From RH-chloro-G1 sp003670575 (GTDB lineage: Bacteria; Chloroflexota; Dehalococcoidia; UBA2979), in contig CANMOP010000027.1 of NCBI GenBank assembly GCA_947499615.1, forward strand, positions 1 to 21,500: a stretch of 21,500 nucleotides of DNA, given 5' to 3'. Positions 7,960-15,186 of the stretch are shown here, in pieces (the stretch's first letter is position 1; the number at the start of each line of letters is the position of its first letter). The position numbers were made by a program, and so were the translations under genes. The notes beneath the pieces are model-generated. The model had not been told where the DNA came from and did not search any database. It saw only the letters and a program-made list of their open reading frames with translations.

Positions 7960-9095
7960 CGCAGGTCGGCGAGTTGTCAGCGGACGCCGTGCTCGCCGCC
8001 ATTCGCTGGCGACCGTTCCGGCTGCCGTTGCGACACCGCTTCGAGGCGGCGCATGGCGCGCTGAGCGATCGCACTGGCGTGCTCATCGAATGCGTGGCCG
8101 CCGACGGTACTCGCGGCACGGGCGAGGCCTCGCCGCTGCCATCGCTCGGAGACGGCACGGTCGCCGACGTGTTGGCACTGCTCGCTGCCCACGCACCGGA
8201 GCTCGCACGTCAGGACTCTTTGCCAACGTCGGGGCCGGGGGCTGCAGCGTTGGCGTGCGCTCTGGACGCGGCGCGGCTGGAGATTGCCGCGCGGCAGCGC
8301 GGCGTGTCGGCGACGGCGCTGTTGACCTCGTCGCCTGTCTCACCGAGTGGAGTACGGGCTAACGCGGTGATCGGGACCGGCTCCCCGGATGAGGTGGCGC
8401 GTTACGGTCGGGAGGCGTTGGCGGCTGGCTACGAGGTGCTCAAGCTGAAGGTGGCGGCGGGGCCCCTGGACGCGGATATCGCGTGCGTGGAGGCGCTGCG
8501 GGCCGCCTGTCCGGGTACGCCGATCCGCCTGGACGCCAACGGCGGATGGACGGAAGCGCAGGCCGCCGAGGCGTTGCAGCGACTTGAGGGCCTGCGCATC
8601 GAGCTGATCGAGCAGCCGGTCGCGCCCGCGGACCTCGACGGTATGCGGCGGCTGCGTGGGCGGGGCATCCGCATCGCAGCGGACGAAGCCGCCTCGAACC
8701 TGGCTGATGGTCGGCGGGTGGTCGCGGCTGGCGCCGCCGACCTGCTCGTGCTCAAGCCGATGCGTCTCGGTGGGCTGCGTCCGGCGCTGGAATTGGCGCG
8801 CGCCGCGCACGCCGCCGGACTGCCCTCGATTGCCACGACGACGTTCGACTCCAGTCTTGGCACGGCGGTGGCGCTGCTGCTGGCGGCGGTGCTCGATGCG
8901 GAAGGCCTCAATCCCGATGGTCTGGCGCACGGCCTCTCGACCGGTGATCACCTCGCCGATGACCTGACGACGCCGGCGCTCGTGCCGGGGCGGGGACGCC
9001 TCCGGGTCGCCCGGGGCTCTGGCCTCGGCGTGACGGTTGACGTGGCCGCATTGGAGCGCCTGGCAACGGCACCGTGGGCAGAGTGGCGGGCGTGA
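7956..9095 (+). CDS. menC: o-Succinylbenzoate synthase
   Basis: An enolase-superfamily dehydratase that converts SHCHC to o-succinylbenzoate. The 379 residues have the N-terminal capping domain (GEASPLPSLG, about 56-65) and the C-terminal barrel. Catalytic residues are visible: KLK at 163-165, Asp193 in RLDANGGW, Glu219 in LIEQPV, Asp243 in AADEA and Lys267 in VLKPMRLGG. TTTFDSSLGTAVAL fits MenC rather than muconate cycloisomerase or dipeptide epimerase. Some relatives also racemise N-acylamino acids, but the men context makes OSB synthesis the main call. The start is ATG 7956, coupled to the minicistron stop. It is the last recognisable men gene here, and about 150 bases separate it from the next gene. 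Confidence 0.93.
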   Translation: MTQVGELSADAVLAAIRWRPFRLPLRHRFEAAHGALSDRTGVLIECVAADGTRGTGEASPLPSLGDGTVADVLALLAAHAPELARQDSLPTSGPGAAALACALDAARLEIAARQRGVSATALLTSSPVSPSGVRANAVIGTGSPDEVARYGREALAAGYEVLKLKVAAGPLDADIACVEALRAACPGTPIRLDANGGWTEAQAAEALQRLEGLRIELIEQPVAPADLDGMRRLRGRGIRIAADEAASNLADGRRVVAAGAADLLVLKPMRLGGLRPALELARAAHAAGLPSIATTTFDSSLGTAVALLLAAVLDAEGLNPDGLAHGLSTGDHLADDLTTPALVPGRGRLRVARGSGLGVTVDVAALERLATAPWAEWRA

Positions 9096-9248
9096 TCGAG
9101 GTTTCGCGCTACCTCGGCGCGGGGGCAGCCAGCGTGCGGGTTTGACGCCCCTCCGCTCCGGTCGCGACAATCACGAACGCGAGCGGCTAGCTCGGGCCGC
9201 CATCCGGTGGCCACCACCCGACAACCATATGCGGGCAGGACGGCACCA

Positions 9249-9953
9249 ATGAACGATTCGTCCAAGCGCTGGTACATGGATCTGCACTCGCACTCCACCG
9301 ACGCGTCCGATGACGCGGGTGGCACGGTGGAGGGGTACGCGAAGTGGATCGTCGCGCGGCGGAAGCGCGGCTATCAGATCGATGGGTTCGTGCTCACGGA
9401 GCATCGACAGTACGACCCGGACTCGGACTACCGCGCGCTGTCAGAGCAGTACGGCGTGAGCATCCTGCGCGGCGCAGAGGTGGAGACCGACATCGGGCAT
9501 GTTCTGGTGTACGGCATCACCCCGGAGTTTGTGCGCGCGTTCGACCTGCGGCAGGTGTCGCTGCCGCACAAGGAAGTGTTCCGAGTCGCGCTGGAAACTG
9601 GCGGGTACGCGGTCGCCGCGCACGCCGGACGCCCACGGATCGGCCTGGCGCACTACATCGATGACGAGCACATGACGATCGATGGCATCCAGACCGTGGA
9701 GCAGCTGAACGGCGGCTCCTCGGTAGATGAGAACAACGTGGGGCTGGCGCTCGCGGAGCGCTTCGGTCTGAAGCGCGTCGGCGGATCGGATGCCCACTAC
9801 GTCAGCGCCATCGGGCGGTGCATGACGGCGTTCGGCCGCCCCATCCACACCGTCGAAGACCTCGTACAGGAGTTGCTGCACGGGGAGTATTATCCCGTCA
9901 CCGTGGAACAGACGCTCGAGGCTGGCGCGGCCAGCGGGGAGAGGCACGCATGA
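9249..9953 (+). CDS. PHP-domain metal-dependent phosphoesterase-like protein
   Basis: The 234-residue protein is a single PHP domain. Metal-binding signatures are in order: DLHSHS (His13, His15), LTEH (His52), GAEVETDIGH (Glu77, His84), AAHAGR (His125) and GSDAH (Asp181, His183). This is a complete trinuclear-type site. Relatives include histidinol-phosphatase, 3',5'-nucleotide bisphosphatase and the PHP domains of polymerases; the substrate cannot be told from sequence. ATG 9249 is chosen over an in-frame start at 9207 because GGACGG lies just before it and the intervening residues look non-coding. Its stop overlaps the start of the first hotdog gene (ATGA), so three genes form a coupled cassette downstream of menC. 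Soluble, no signal peptide. Confidence 0.85.
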   Translation: MNDSSKRWYMDLHSHSTDASDDAGGTVEGYAKWIVARRKRGYQIDGFVLTEHRQYDPDSDYRALSEQYGVSILRGAEVETDIGHVLVYGITPEFVRAFDLRQVSLPHKEVFRVALETGGYAVAAHAGRPRIGLAHYIDDEHMTIDGIQTVEQLNGGSSVDENNVGLALAERFGLKRVGGSDAHYVSAIGRCMTAFGRPIHTVEDLVQELLHGEYYPVTVEQTLEAGAASGERHA

Positions 9954-10411
9954 CCACAGACGTCACGTTTGAGTACGACGAGAGTGTGATCGGTGTGGAG
10001 GTGCCGATCGGCGCCGAGGAGGTGACGGCCGAGAAGATCGCCACCTTCTGCTCCGCGCTCGGTGAATCGAACCCGATCTACACCGATCCGGCGGCAGCGC
10101 TGGCGGGTGGGTACACCGGCCTTGTGGCGCCGCCCGCGATCCTCCAGACGCTGCGGCTGGACCCGGCGCCCAGCGCGAAGGTGAAGTTCGGTAACACCGC
10201 GTTTCACTCGGGGATGCGATTTGAGGTCGTGGAGCCGGTGCTGGCGGGCGACACGATTAGCGTCAGCGCACAGGTGAAAGAGGTGTACGCCAAGACCGGG
10301 CGCACCGGCACCATGGTGTTTGCGGTGACCAAATTCACGTACCGCAACCAGCACGGGCGCACCGTCGCGAACACCGAGTCCTCTACCGTGCATCGGCAGG
10401 TGGAGCGATGA
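9950..10411 (+). CDS. MaoC-like hotdog protein (FAS1-type dehydratase N-domain)
   Basis: The 153-residue hotdog-fold protein resembles the N-terminal FAS1-like dehydratase domain and HadA-type subunits. Support comes from FCSALGESNPIYTDPAAA (33-50), GYTGLVAPP (about 54-62) and a C-terminal strand with GRTVANTESSTV. Active R-specific hydratases have D-x-N-P-x-H here. This protein has Glu39 in place of Asp and Tyr44 in place of His, as in non-catalytic partner subunits. It starts at ATG 9950 overlapping the PHP stop, with GGGGAGAGG just upstream, and ends overlapping the next hotdog gene. A heterodimer with that protein is the likely unit. The substrate is unknown; acyl-CoA or acyl-ACP handling is the family norm. 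Confidence 0.8.
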   Translation: MTTDVTFEYDESVIGVEVPIGAEEVTAEKIATFCSALGESNPIYTDPAAALAGGYTGLVAPPAILQTLRLDPAPSAKVKFGNTAFHSGMRFEVVEPVLAGDTISVSAQVKEVYAKTGRTGTMVFAVTKFTYRNQHGRTVANTESSTVHRQVER

Positions 10412-10860
10412 CCGCCAGCGACGCACTGGGTGGGCAGCGCTACTTCGACGATGTGGAATCGGGCGACGAGTTCACCGACTCGTGGTCGCCGACCGGCGAG
10501 CAGGTGGTCGCCTTCCTGACGGTCAGCAACCGCACGGCCCCCGGCCCGAACCGGTTCACCGATGACGAAGAAGCACGCAAGATCGGCATGACCAAGGCAA
10601 TCGTGCCGGGCCAGATGTCGCTGTGTCGCGCGACGGACTTCGTGACCGATTGGATGGGGCCGTCAGGACGCCTGCGTAGCATCGACGTGAACTTCCGTCG
10701 TCCCGCCGTGCACGATGAGCCTCTGAAGGTGGTCGGCCTGATCACCGATACGCTGGACGACGATGGCGCCACCACCGTGAAGCTCGATGTCTACTTTGAG
10801 AACGAGCGCGGTGAACGACCACTGCAGGGCGTTGCCGTCGTGGAGTTGCCTCGGCGGTAG
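10408..10860 (+). CDS. MaoC-like hotdog protein lacking the hydratase dyad
   Basis: The 150-residue partner of the preceding protein overlaps it by four bases (ATGA). FDDVESGDEF (13-22) is the typical MaoC opening. GMTKAIVPGQM (60-70) matches the helix that follows the active site, and SIDVNFRRPAVHDEPL (about 91-106) is the standard central strand motif. The segment that should carry Asp-x4-His reads APGPNRFTDDEEA (44-56). By alignment the Asp falls on Pro and the His on Phe, so both catalytic residues appear to be absent. In HadAB-like pairs the second subunit normally supplies catalysis, so this pair either does something other than hydration or uses different residues. No signal or membrane segment is seen. 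Confidence 0.78.
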   Translation: MTASDALGGQRYFDDVESGDEFTDSWSPTGEQVVAFLTVSNRTAPGPNRFTDDEEARKIGMTKAIVPGQMSLCRATDFVTDWMGPSGRLRSIDVNFRRPAVHDEPLKVVGLITDTLDDDGATTVKLDVYFENERGERPLQGVAVVELPRR

Positions 10861-10900
10861 ACTGCGGCACCACGTTGATCCCCGCACTGGCGCTTGTATC

Positions 10901-10928
10901 GCGCGATCACACGGTCGCGTGATCGCGC
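10901..10928 (+). terminator. 10-bp stem-loop after the hotdog genes
   Basis: GCGCGATCAC at 10901-10910 pairs perfectly with GTGATCGCGC at 10919-10928 around an 8-base loop, 40 bases past the stop of the second hotdog gene. Position and stability suggest a transcript end. There is no T-run, so it may act with Rho or as a processing barrier. Confidence 0.5.
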
Positions 10929-11102
10929 CCGGCGGACGGGTTACGCCCGTCGCCTCCCAGTTCCTCGTCACTCCGTGCTGCCCCTCGACGTTGCGAAACA
11001 TGAGCGCAACACAGAGATCACGCGTGTGAAACCGTTCGGTCACCTGCGCGAAATGCGAACGAGTTAGTTTTGCTATCAGCGCAGTGGGGCCGGGACTGGC
11101 GA

Positions 11103-11124
11103 CCGTCCGAACCGAATCGGACGG
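11103..11124 (+). promoter_or_regulatory. 8-bp inverted repeat upstream of the zinc-ribbon gene
   Basis: CCGTCCGA pairs with TCGGACGG across a 6-base spacer. It sits about 100 bases before the zinc-ribbon start and has no T-run. An operator or leader stem-loop is possible; no specific regulator is recognised. Confidence 0.3.
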
Positions 11125-11222
11125 CTCTGACCAGGCTACAGACGCATCACGCGTCCGGCCCCCTGTCTCGTCGGATCCGCCGCGGCGCTGCCTCGGTCGC
11201 TCGCGCGGGTGGAGGGAGGACG

Positions 11223-11393
11223 ATGCAGTACGAACAATCTGATCACGAGGGGCCGTCAGTATCCGGGGCGGGGGCCTGCACGGCGTGTGGGGCCTCGGCC
11301 GGGCACGGGGCTCGCTATTGCGCCTCGTGCGGGGTCACCGACCGTCGCGGCGACCTCCTCGATCACTCGCCCTTCTGCAAGGTCGCGGCGTGA
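11223..11393 (+). CDS. Short zinc-ribbon protein, probably truncated by a deletion junction
   Basis: A 56-residue frame from ATG 11223, preceded by GGAGGGAGGA (11211-11220), the strongest ribosome-binding site in the window. After an acidic start comes CTACG...YCASCG, a C-x2-C / C-x2-C zinc ribbon of the kind found at the N-terminus of many multi-domain membrane or regulatory proteins. The ribbon is normally followed by a linker and another domain. Here, right after the second Cys pair, the sequence enters the antisense of the broken glnD, so the last 18 residues are probably accidental. The most economical view is that the 5' end of a zinc-ribbon gene was joined to glnD by deletion near 11320. 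A genuine mini zinc-finger protein is the alternative. Confidence 0.5.
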   Translation: MQYEQSDHEGPSVSGAGACTACGASAGHGARYCASCGVTDRRGDLLDHSPFCKVAA

Positions 11394-12742
11394 CGCGATT
11401 GCGGGCAGCAGCAGGTGTTGCTCCACAGCCGTCACGAGTCGGCGCGAGGCTTCTGCGTCGAGGCCGGCGCGGGCCGCGAACCGTTCCGCGATCACCCCGC
11501 CTGCGCGAGCGTGGTCGCCCTCGTGCCCCTCACCGATGTCGTGCAGCAGCGCCGCGAGCAACAGCTCGTCCTGACTGATCAGCTCCGCTGCGACGAGGGG
11601 CGTACTGGTGCTGTCGGCGTCCTCGTTGATTCCGCGGATCGCCTCCCGGACGGTGCGGAGGAGGTGCGTGTCCACGGGGTGTTCGTGCACACCGTCACTG
11701 CGGGGGAGTGCCCGCACGATCTCCCACTCCGGCAAGAAGCGATCGAGCCATGGCGCACGCGGGAGCGCATCGAACGTCGGCGCGTCCGGGGCGCGCAACG
11801 AGCGCAACAGTTCGTCAAGGTCGTTGCCCGCCGGGGGTGGTGGGACAGTCATGCCGGGCAGGCGGCGGACGAACGATAGGACGCGTGCCATCGTGCCGCC
11901 CGTCGGCGCGAGGCCCTCGCTGGTGGTGTGATCGATGGCGCGCATCCCGTGGAGCAGCTGTCGGCCGGTTGTCTCCACGTCGGTCGCCAGTAGTGCGGCG
12001 ACGGGGGCTGCCAGATCGCGGCGGTAGCGGTCGTGGCGCTCCGGTGTCAGGACGTGGAGCGCGGTTTGGGTCCTGACAGCACCTCGTACTCCGCTGCTAG
12101 TGGGATCGACGGGTCCGCGAGTGATGGGGCGTGCAGGCCGCCAGCGATCTGGTCAGCGAGTCGCGCCCAATGCAGTGCGAGGAAGGCGTTGAGGCCGCCC
12201 CGGGAGGTCACCACATCCGGCTCTTGTGTCTGCCAGGGTTCGGCAGCGACGCGTGCCGTCTGGCGCCGCCTCAACTCCGCATGGAGCGCGGACCGACGCC
12301 GTTACACGAGGTCTTGCCTCGCCCGCACGAACCGCTCGAATACGGACGACGCGCCGCAGATCAAGCGCGCATCGAGCAGCATGATCAACTCATCGATCGA
12401 GTCGCGGGAAATCATCGGTTGGTCGGCGGCACGCACCTCATAGCGCGCCAGCAGGCCCGCGTCCCAGAGCGGTGCGAGTACGGCGTGGACGGTGTTGCTT
12501 GCGTCGCCCGGCGTCAGCAGCAGGAGATCGAGTTCGGTGTGCCGTGTCAGTTCTCGCCGCCCATAACTGCCAGTCGCTAGCAGCGCCTGATCCGGGCCGA
12601 GTGCCGGTATGGCGAGCGCCCGCATCGCGTCGTCGTACGTCTCCGTCAGGCGGCGCCACGGCGCCCCGCCTTCGCGTACGGCGGAACGTGCGATCGGGAG
12701 TTCGCGTTCTCGCAGCAACGTCCGAAGGGCATCAGGCTGCAT
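11320..12742 (-). pseudogene. glnD: Degraded [protein-PII] uridylyltransferase-like gene
   Basis: Minus-strand remains of GlnD run from ATG 12742. The nucleotidyltransferase region reads GSYGRRELTRHTELDLLLL; the usual S-D-x-D metal motif has become T-E-L-D. LWDAGL and LLDARL also match. An in-frame TAA (12302-12304) interrupts after RARQDLV, and the same frame continues into the conserved linker EPDVVTSRGGL. One base appears to be lost near 12080, where YEV shifts to AVRTQTALHVLTPERHDRYR. The frame then gives the start of the HD domain with AALLHDIGEGHEGDH (GlnD normally has HDxGKG) and VEQHLLLP. It stops at VGDPAR, and all sequence after that, including the ACT domains, is gone. Loss of PII uridylylation is inferred unless another copy exists. 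Sequencing errors could explain the stop and shift, but not the truncation. Confidence 0.75.
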
Positions 12743-13023
12743 GTGCGAGCCCGGCGGAACGCGGCCTGCGGGGCAGCGCGTGGCAGTAGTGGTTACGGGT
12801 CATTGTTGCAATGTACCGTCGTGATGTTTCACGAATGTTCCATGATCGAGGATTCGCGGGTGGTCTGTCGGGCGCGCTCCGAAACCCGCGACGATCGTGC
12901 GCGATTGGTCGGCGCGGCGGCCCTTTGACCGCTCTCGGAAGTCGCAGTAGCGTCTCTCCTGATGTTTGTACGCACTTCTCGCTCTCCTGTTTCAGGTGGT
13001 GCGGCCCCGCGGACGGCCTCCCG
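12743..13023. promoter_or_regulatory. Divergent region between glnD remnant and permease, with a candidate operator
   Basis: The permease frame is open back to 12811, but the residues encoded before 13024 look non-coding. This region probably holds the permease leader. TCGTGATGTTTCACGA (12819-12834) is a perfect 6-4-6 inverted repeat and a plausible regulator site. I looked for a c-di-AMP (ydaO) riboswitch, which often precedes KimA genes in other phyla, and did not recognise its conserved blocks. Confidence 0.35.
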
Positions 13024-15129
13024 GTGACGGGCGATTCCGAGCAGCCGACTGTCGATCCACACGCAGCTGGTGCGACTCCGATCGGTGCGCCTGAGCCCGA
13101 GCCGGTTCACGACGGACGGCTCGCTCCGGATCTGCGCATTGGCGAGGTGCGACAGGGTGCGAAGCCAGGCACCCGATACGTTCGCGTCACCCGCGCCGCG
13201 GAGCGCTCGTTTGTGCGCACCGGTGCCACGCGTTGGCAGGCAACCCTGGCGGCGCAGCGCCCGCACACCGGCGTCGAGCGGTTTTGGAGTGACACCCGGC
13301 GCTATCTGTTCGGCGCCCCGCTGGCCTCGTCCATGTCGATGGAAGAGCGGCTCAGCAAGATCAAGGCGCTCGCGATCTTCTCCTCCGACGCGCTGTCGTC
13401 ATCGGCGTACGCCACGGAGGAGATCCTGCTCGCGCTGGTGCTTGCGGGGACGATGCACCTGAGTCTGGCGTGGCCGGTGTCGCTCGCGATCATCGCGCTG
13501 CTGGCCGTCGTGGTGCTCTCGTATCGCCAGACGGTCTTCGCGTACCCGCAGGGTGGCGGTACGTACTCGGTGGCGCGGGAGAACCTCGGGCGGTGGGCTG
13601 GCCTCGTTGGCGCGGCGTCGTTGCTCACGGATTACGTGCTGACGGTGGCGGTGAGCGTCTCCGCTGGCGTGCTGGCGATTACCTCGGCGTTCCCGTCGCT
13701 CGCACCGGACAGCGTGGCGCTGGCGGTGGTTGGCGTGGTGCTCATGACGATCGTCAATCTGCGTGGCGTGCGGGAGGCCGGCGCCGTGTTCGCTGTCCCG
13801 ACCTACCTGTTCATCGTTGGATTCGCTGTCATGATCGCCATGGGGATGTGGCGACTGTGGGTGGGCGATGTCCCGGGTGCATCGCTGACGCAGTCTGCAC
13901 CGCCGCGCGAGGTCGCCGAGGCGGCGCAGTCTCTGACGTTCTTCCTCATCCTCCGCGTCTTCGCCTCAGGCTGCACCGCGTTGACCGGTGTGGAGGCGAT
14001 CGCGAACGGAGTCCCTGCCTTCAAGCCGCCGGAGCCGAGGAACGCGGCGATCACGATGGTCTGGATGGGCATCATCCTTGGCATCCTGTTCCTGGGTGCC
14101 ACGTTGCTCGCCGTCCGGTTTGGCATCGTCCCGCACGAGGGGGAATCGGTGATTTCGCAGATCGGACGCGTGGCGTTCGGAGGCGAGAACTTCGCGTACT
14201 ACTACCTGCAGGGCACCACCGCGATCATCCTGGTGCTGGCAGCGAACACCGCGTTCAACGGTTTCCCGCTGGTGACATCGATCCTCGCGCGGGACGAGTT
14301 TCTGCCGCGGCAGTTCGCGTTCCGCGGCGATCGGTTGGCGTACTCGTACGGCATTGTCGTGCTGTCGGGGATCGCAATTGCGCTGCTGATCGTCTTCCAG
14401 GCCGACACGCATCGCCTGATCCCGCTGTACGCGATCGGCGTGTTCATCGCGTTCACGCTGTCGCAGTACGGCATGGTGAAGCGCTGGCGGCGGCTGCGGA
14501 CTCCCGGCTGGCAACGTTCCGCGGCGATCAACGGTGTGGGCGCAGTGCTGACGGCGATCGTCGCCATGATCGTGGCCTTCACGAAGTTTTCACATGGCGC
14601 CTGGATTGTGTTGATCCTCATCCCGGCGATCGTGATGGTGCTGCACCAGATCAGCCGCCATTACACGAGTGTGCGCGAGCAGTTGCACATGGAGCCCGGA
14701 CCGGTGGTCACGCATTTCCTGCTGCCGCCAGACCGACCCGTCATCGTGCCGGTTGGTGAGGCGAGTCTGGCCACGGCACGCGCCATCGCGTACGCCCGCG
14801 GTATCTCCACCAATGTCACCGCGCTGCACGTGGTGACCGAGGAGAGCGAGGACACCAGCGCGATCGAAGAGTATTGGCACGAGCAGTACCCGACGATCAC
14901 GCTTGTGATCTTGGACTCGCCCTATCGGACGTTCCAGGCCCCATTCATCGCCTACATTGATGCGCTGACGGTTCCGCCGGATGTACCGCTGACCATCGTG
15001 CTCCCGGAATTCGTCCCCGCCCATTCGTGGCAGCGCTTCCTGCACAACCGCACGGCGGACCGGCTGCGTGAGTCGCTCTCCCATCGCCGCAATACGGTGG
15101 TTGTGAGCGTGACTCAGCAGCTCGCCTGA
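13024..15129 (+). CDS. APC-family permease, KimA/YdaO-like potassium importer
   Basis: The protein has 701 residues from GTG 13024. An N-terminal hydrophilic extension of about 90 residues (containing IGEVRQGAKPGTRYVRV) precedes RRYLFGAPLASSM and then ERLSKIKALAIFSSDALSSSAYATEEILL. That last stretch is the hallmark of the KimA/YdaO branch of the APC superfamily. About twelve membrane helices follow, with YPQGGGTYSVARENLG, the substrate-site glycine motif, and NTAFNGFPLVTSILARDEFLPRQF. After the last helix comes a soluble C-terminal domain of about 150 residues with a USP-like pattern, LATARAIAYARGISTNVTALHVV. In Bacillus, KimA imports K+ and its C-terminal domain is c-di-AMP-regulated; the same role is likely here but not proven. 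The start is uncertain because no clear Shine-Dalgarno precedes 13024. Confidence 0.85.
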   Translation: MTGDSEQPTVDPHAAGATPIGAPEPEPVHDGRLAPDLRIGEVRQGAKPGTRYVRVTRAAERSFVRTGATRWQATLAAQRPHTGVERFWSDTRRYLFGAPLASSMSMEERLSKIKALAIFSSDALSSSAYATEEILLALVLAGTMHLSLAWPVSLAIIALLAVVVLSYRQTVFAYPQGGGTYSVARENLGRWAGLVGAASLLTDYVLTVAVSVSAGVLAITSAFPSLAPDSVALAVVGVVLMTIVNLRGVREAGAVFAVPTYLFIVGFAVMIAMGMWRLWVGDVPGASLTQSAPPREVAEAAQSLTFFLILRVFASGCTALTGVEAIANGVPAFKPPEPRNAAITMVWMGIILGILFLGATLLAVRFGIVPHEGESVISQIGRVAFGGENFAYYYLQGTTAIILVLAANTAFNGFPLVTSILARDEFLPRQFAFRGDRLAYSYGIVVLSGIAIALLIVFQADTHRLIPLYAIGVFIAFTLSQYGMVKRWRRLRTPGWQRSAAINGVGAVLTAIVAMIVAFTKFSHGAWIVLILIPAIVMVLHQISRHYTSVREQLHMEPGPVVTHFLLPPDRPVIVPVGEASLATARAIAYARGISTNVTALHVVTEESEDTSAIEEYWHEQYPTITLVILDSPYRTFQAPFIAYIDALTVPPDVPLTIVLPEFVPAHSWQRFLHNRTADRLRESLSHRRNTVVVSVTQQLA

Positions 15130-15186
15130 GGCTGTCCGCCGCCAGCCCGGTTTCATCGAGGCTGCCGATCTGAGACAGTTGAAGCG

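Larger units (their letters stand above)
10861..11222. other. 362-base non-coding region with stem-loops
   Basis: No convincing gene is seen between the second hotdog gene and the zinc-ribbon start. It holds a 10-bp perfect stem-loop near its left end and an 8-bp stem-loop at 11103-11124. A weaker GTTGCG/CGCAAC pair lies at 10990-11010. The AT-richer patch around 11060-11080 (GTTAGTTTTGCTATC) may be part of a promoter for the zinc-ribbon gene, but no clear -35/-10 pair was found. Confidence 0.5.

Noticed and set aside
6929..8158. Long antisense frame of 409 codons opposite menA/menC
   Set aside because: Same GC-driven shadow effect; its product is low-complexity Arg/His/Gln-rich, and the plus strand carries clear menB, menA and menC.
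9092..9145. A 17-codon frame from a GTG overlapping the menC stop (GTGA)
   Set aside because: It resembles the menA-menC minicistron, but no gene begins at its stop: the PHP start is about 100 bases further. It has no recognisable motif, so it is probably chance.
12811..13023. N-terminal extension of the permease back to 12811
   Set aside because: The frame is open, but the residues are rich in Arg, Cys and Ser without family similarity and read like non-coding DNA. The GTG at 13024 is preferred.
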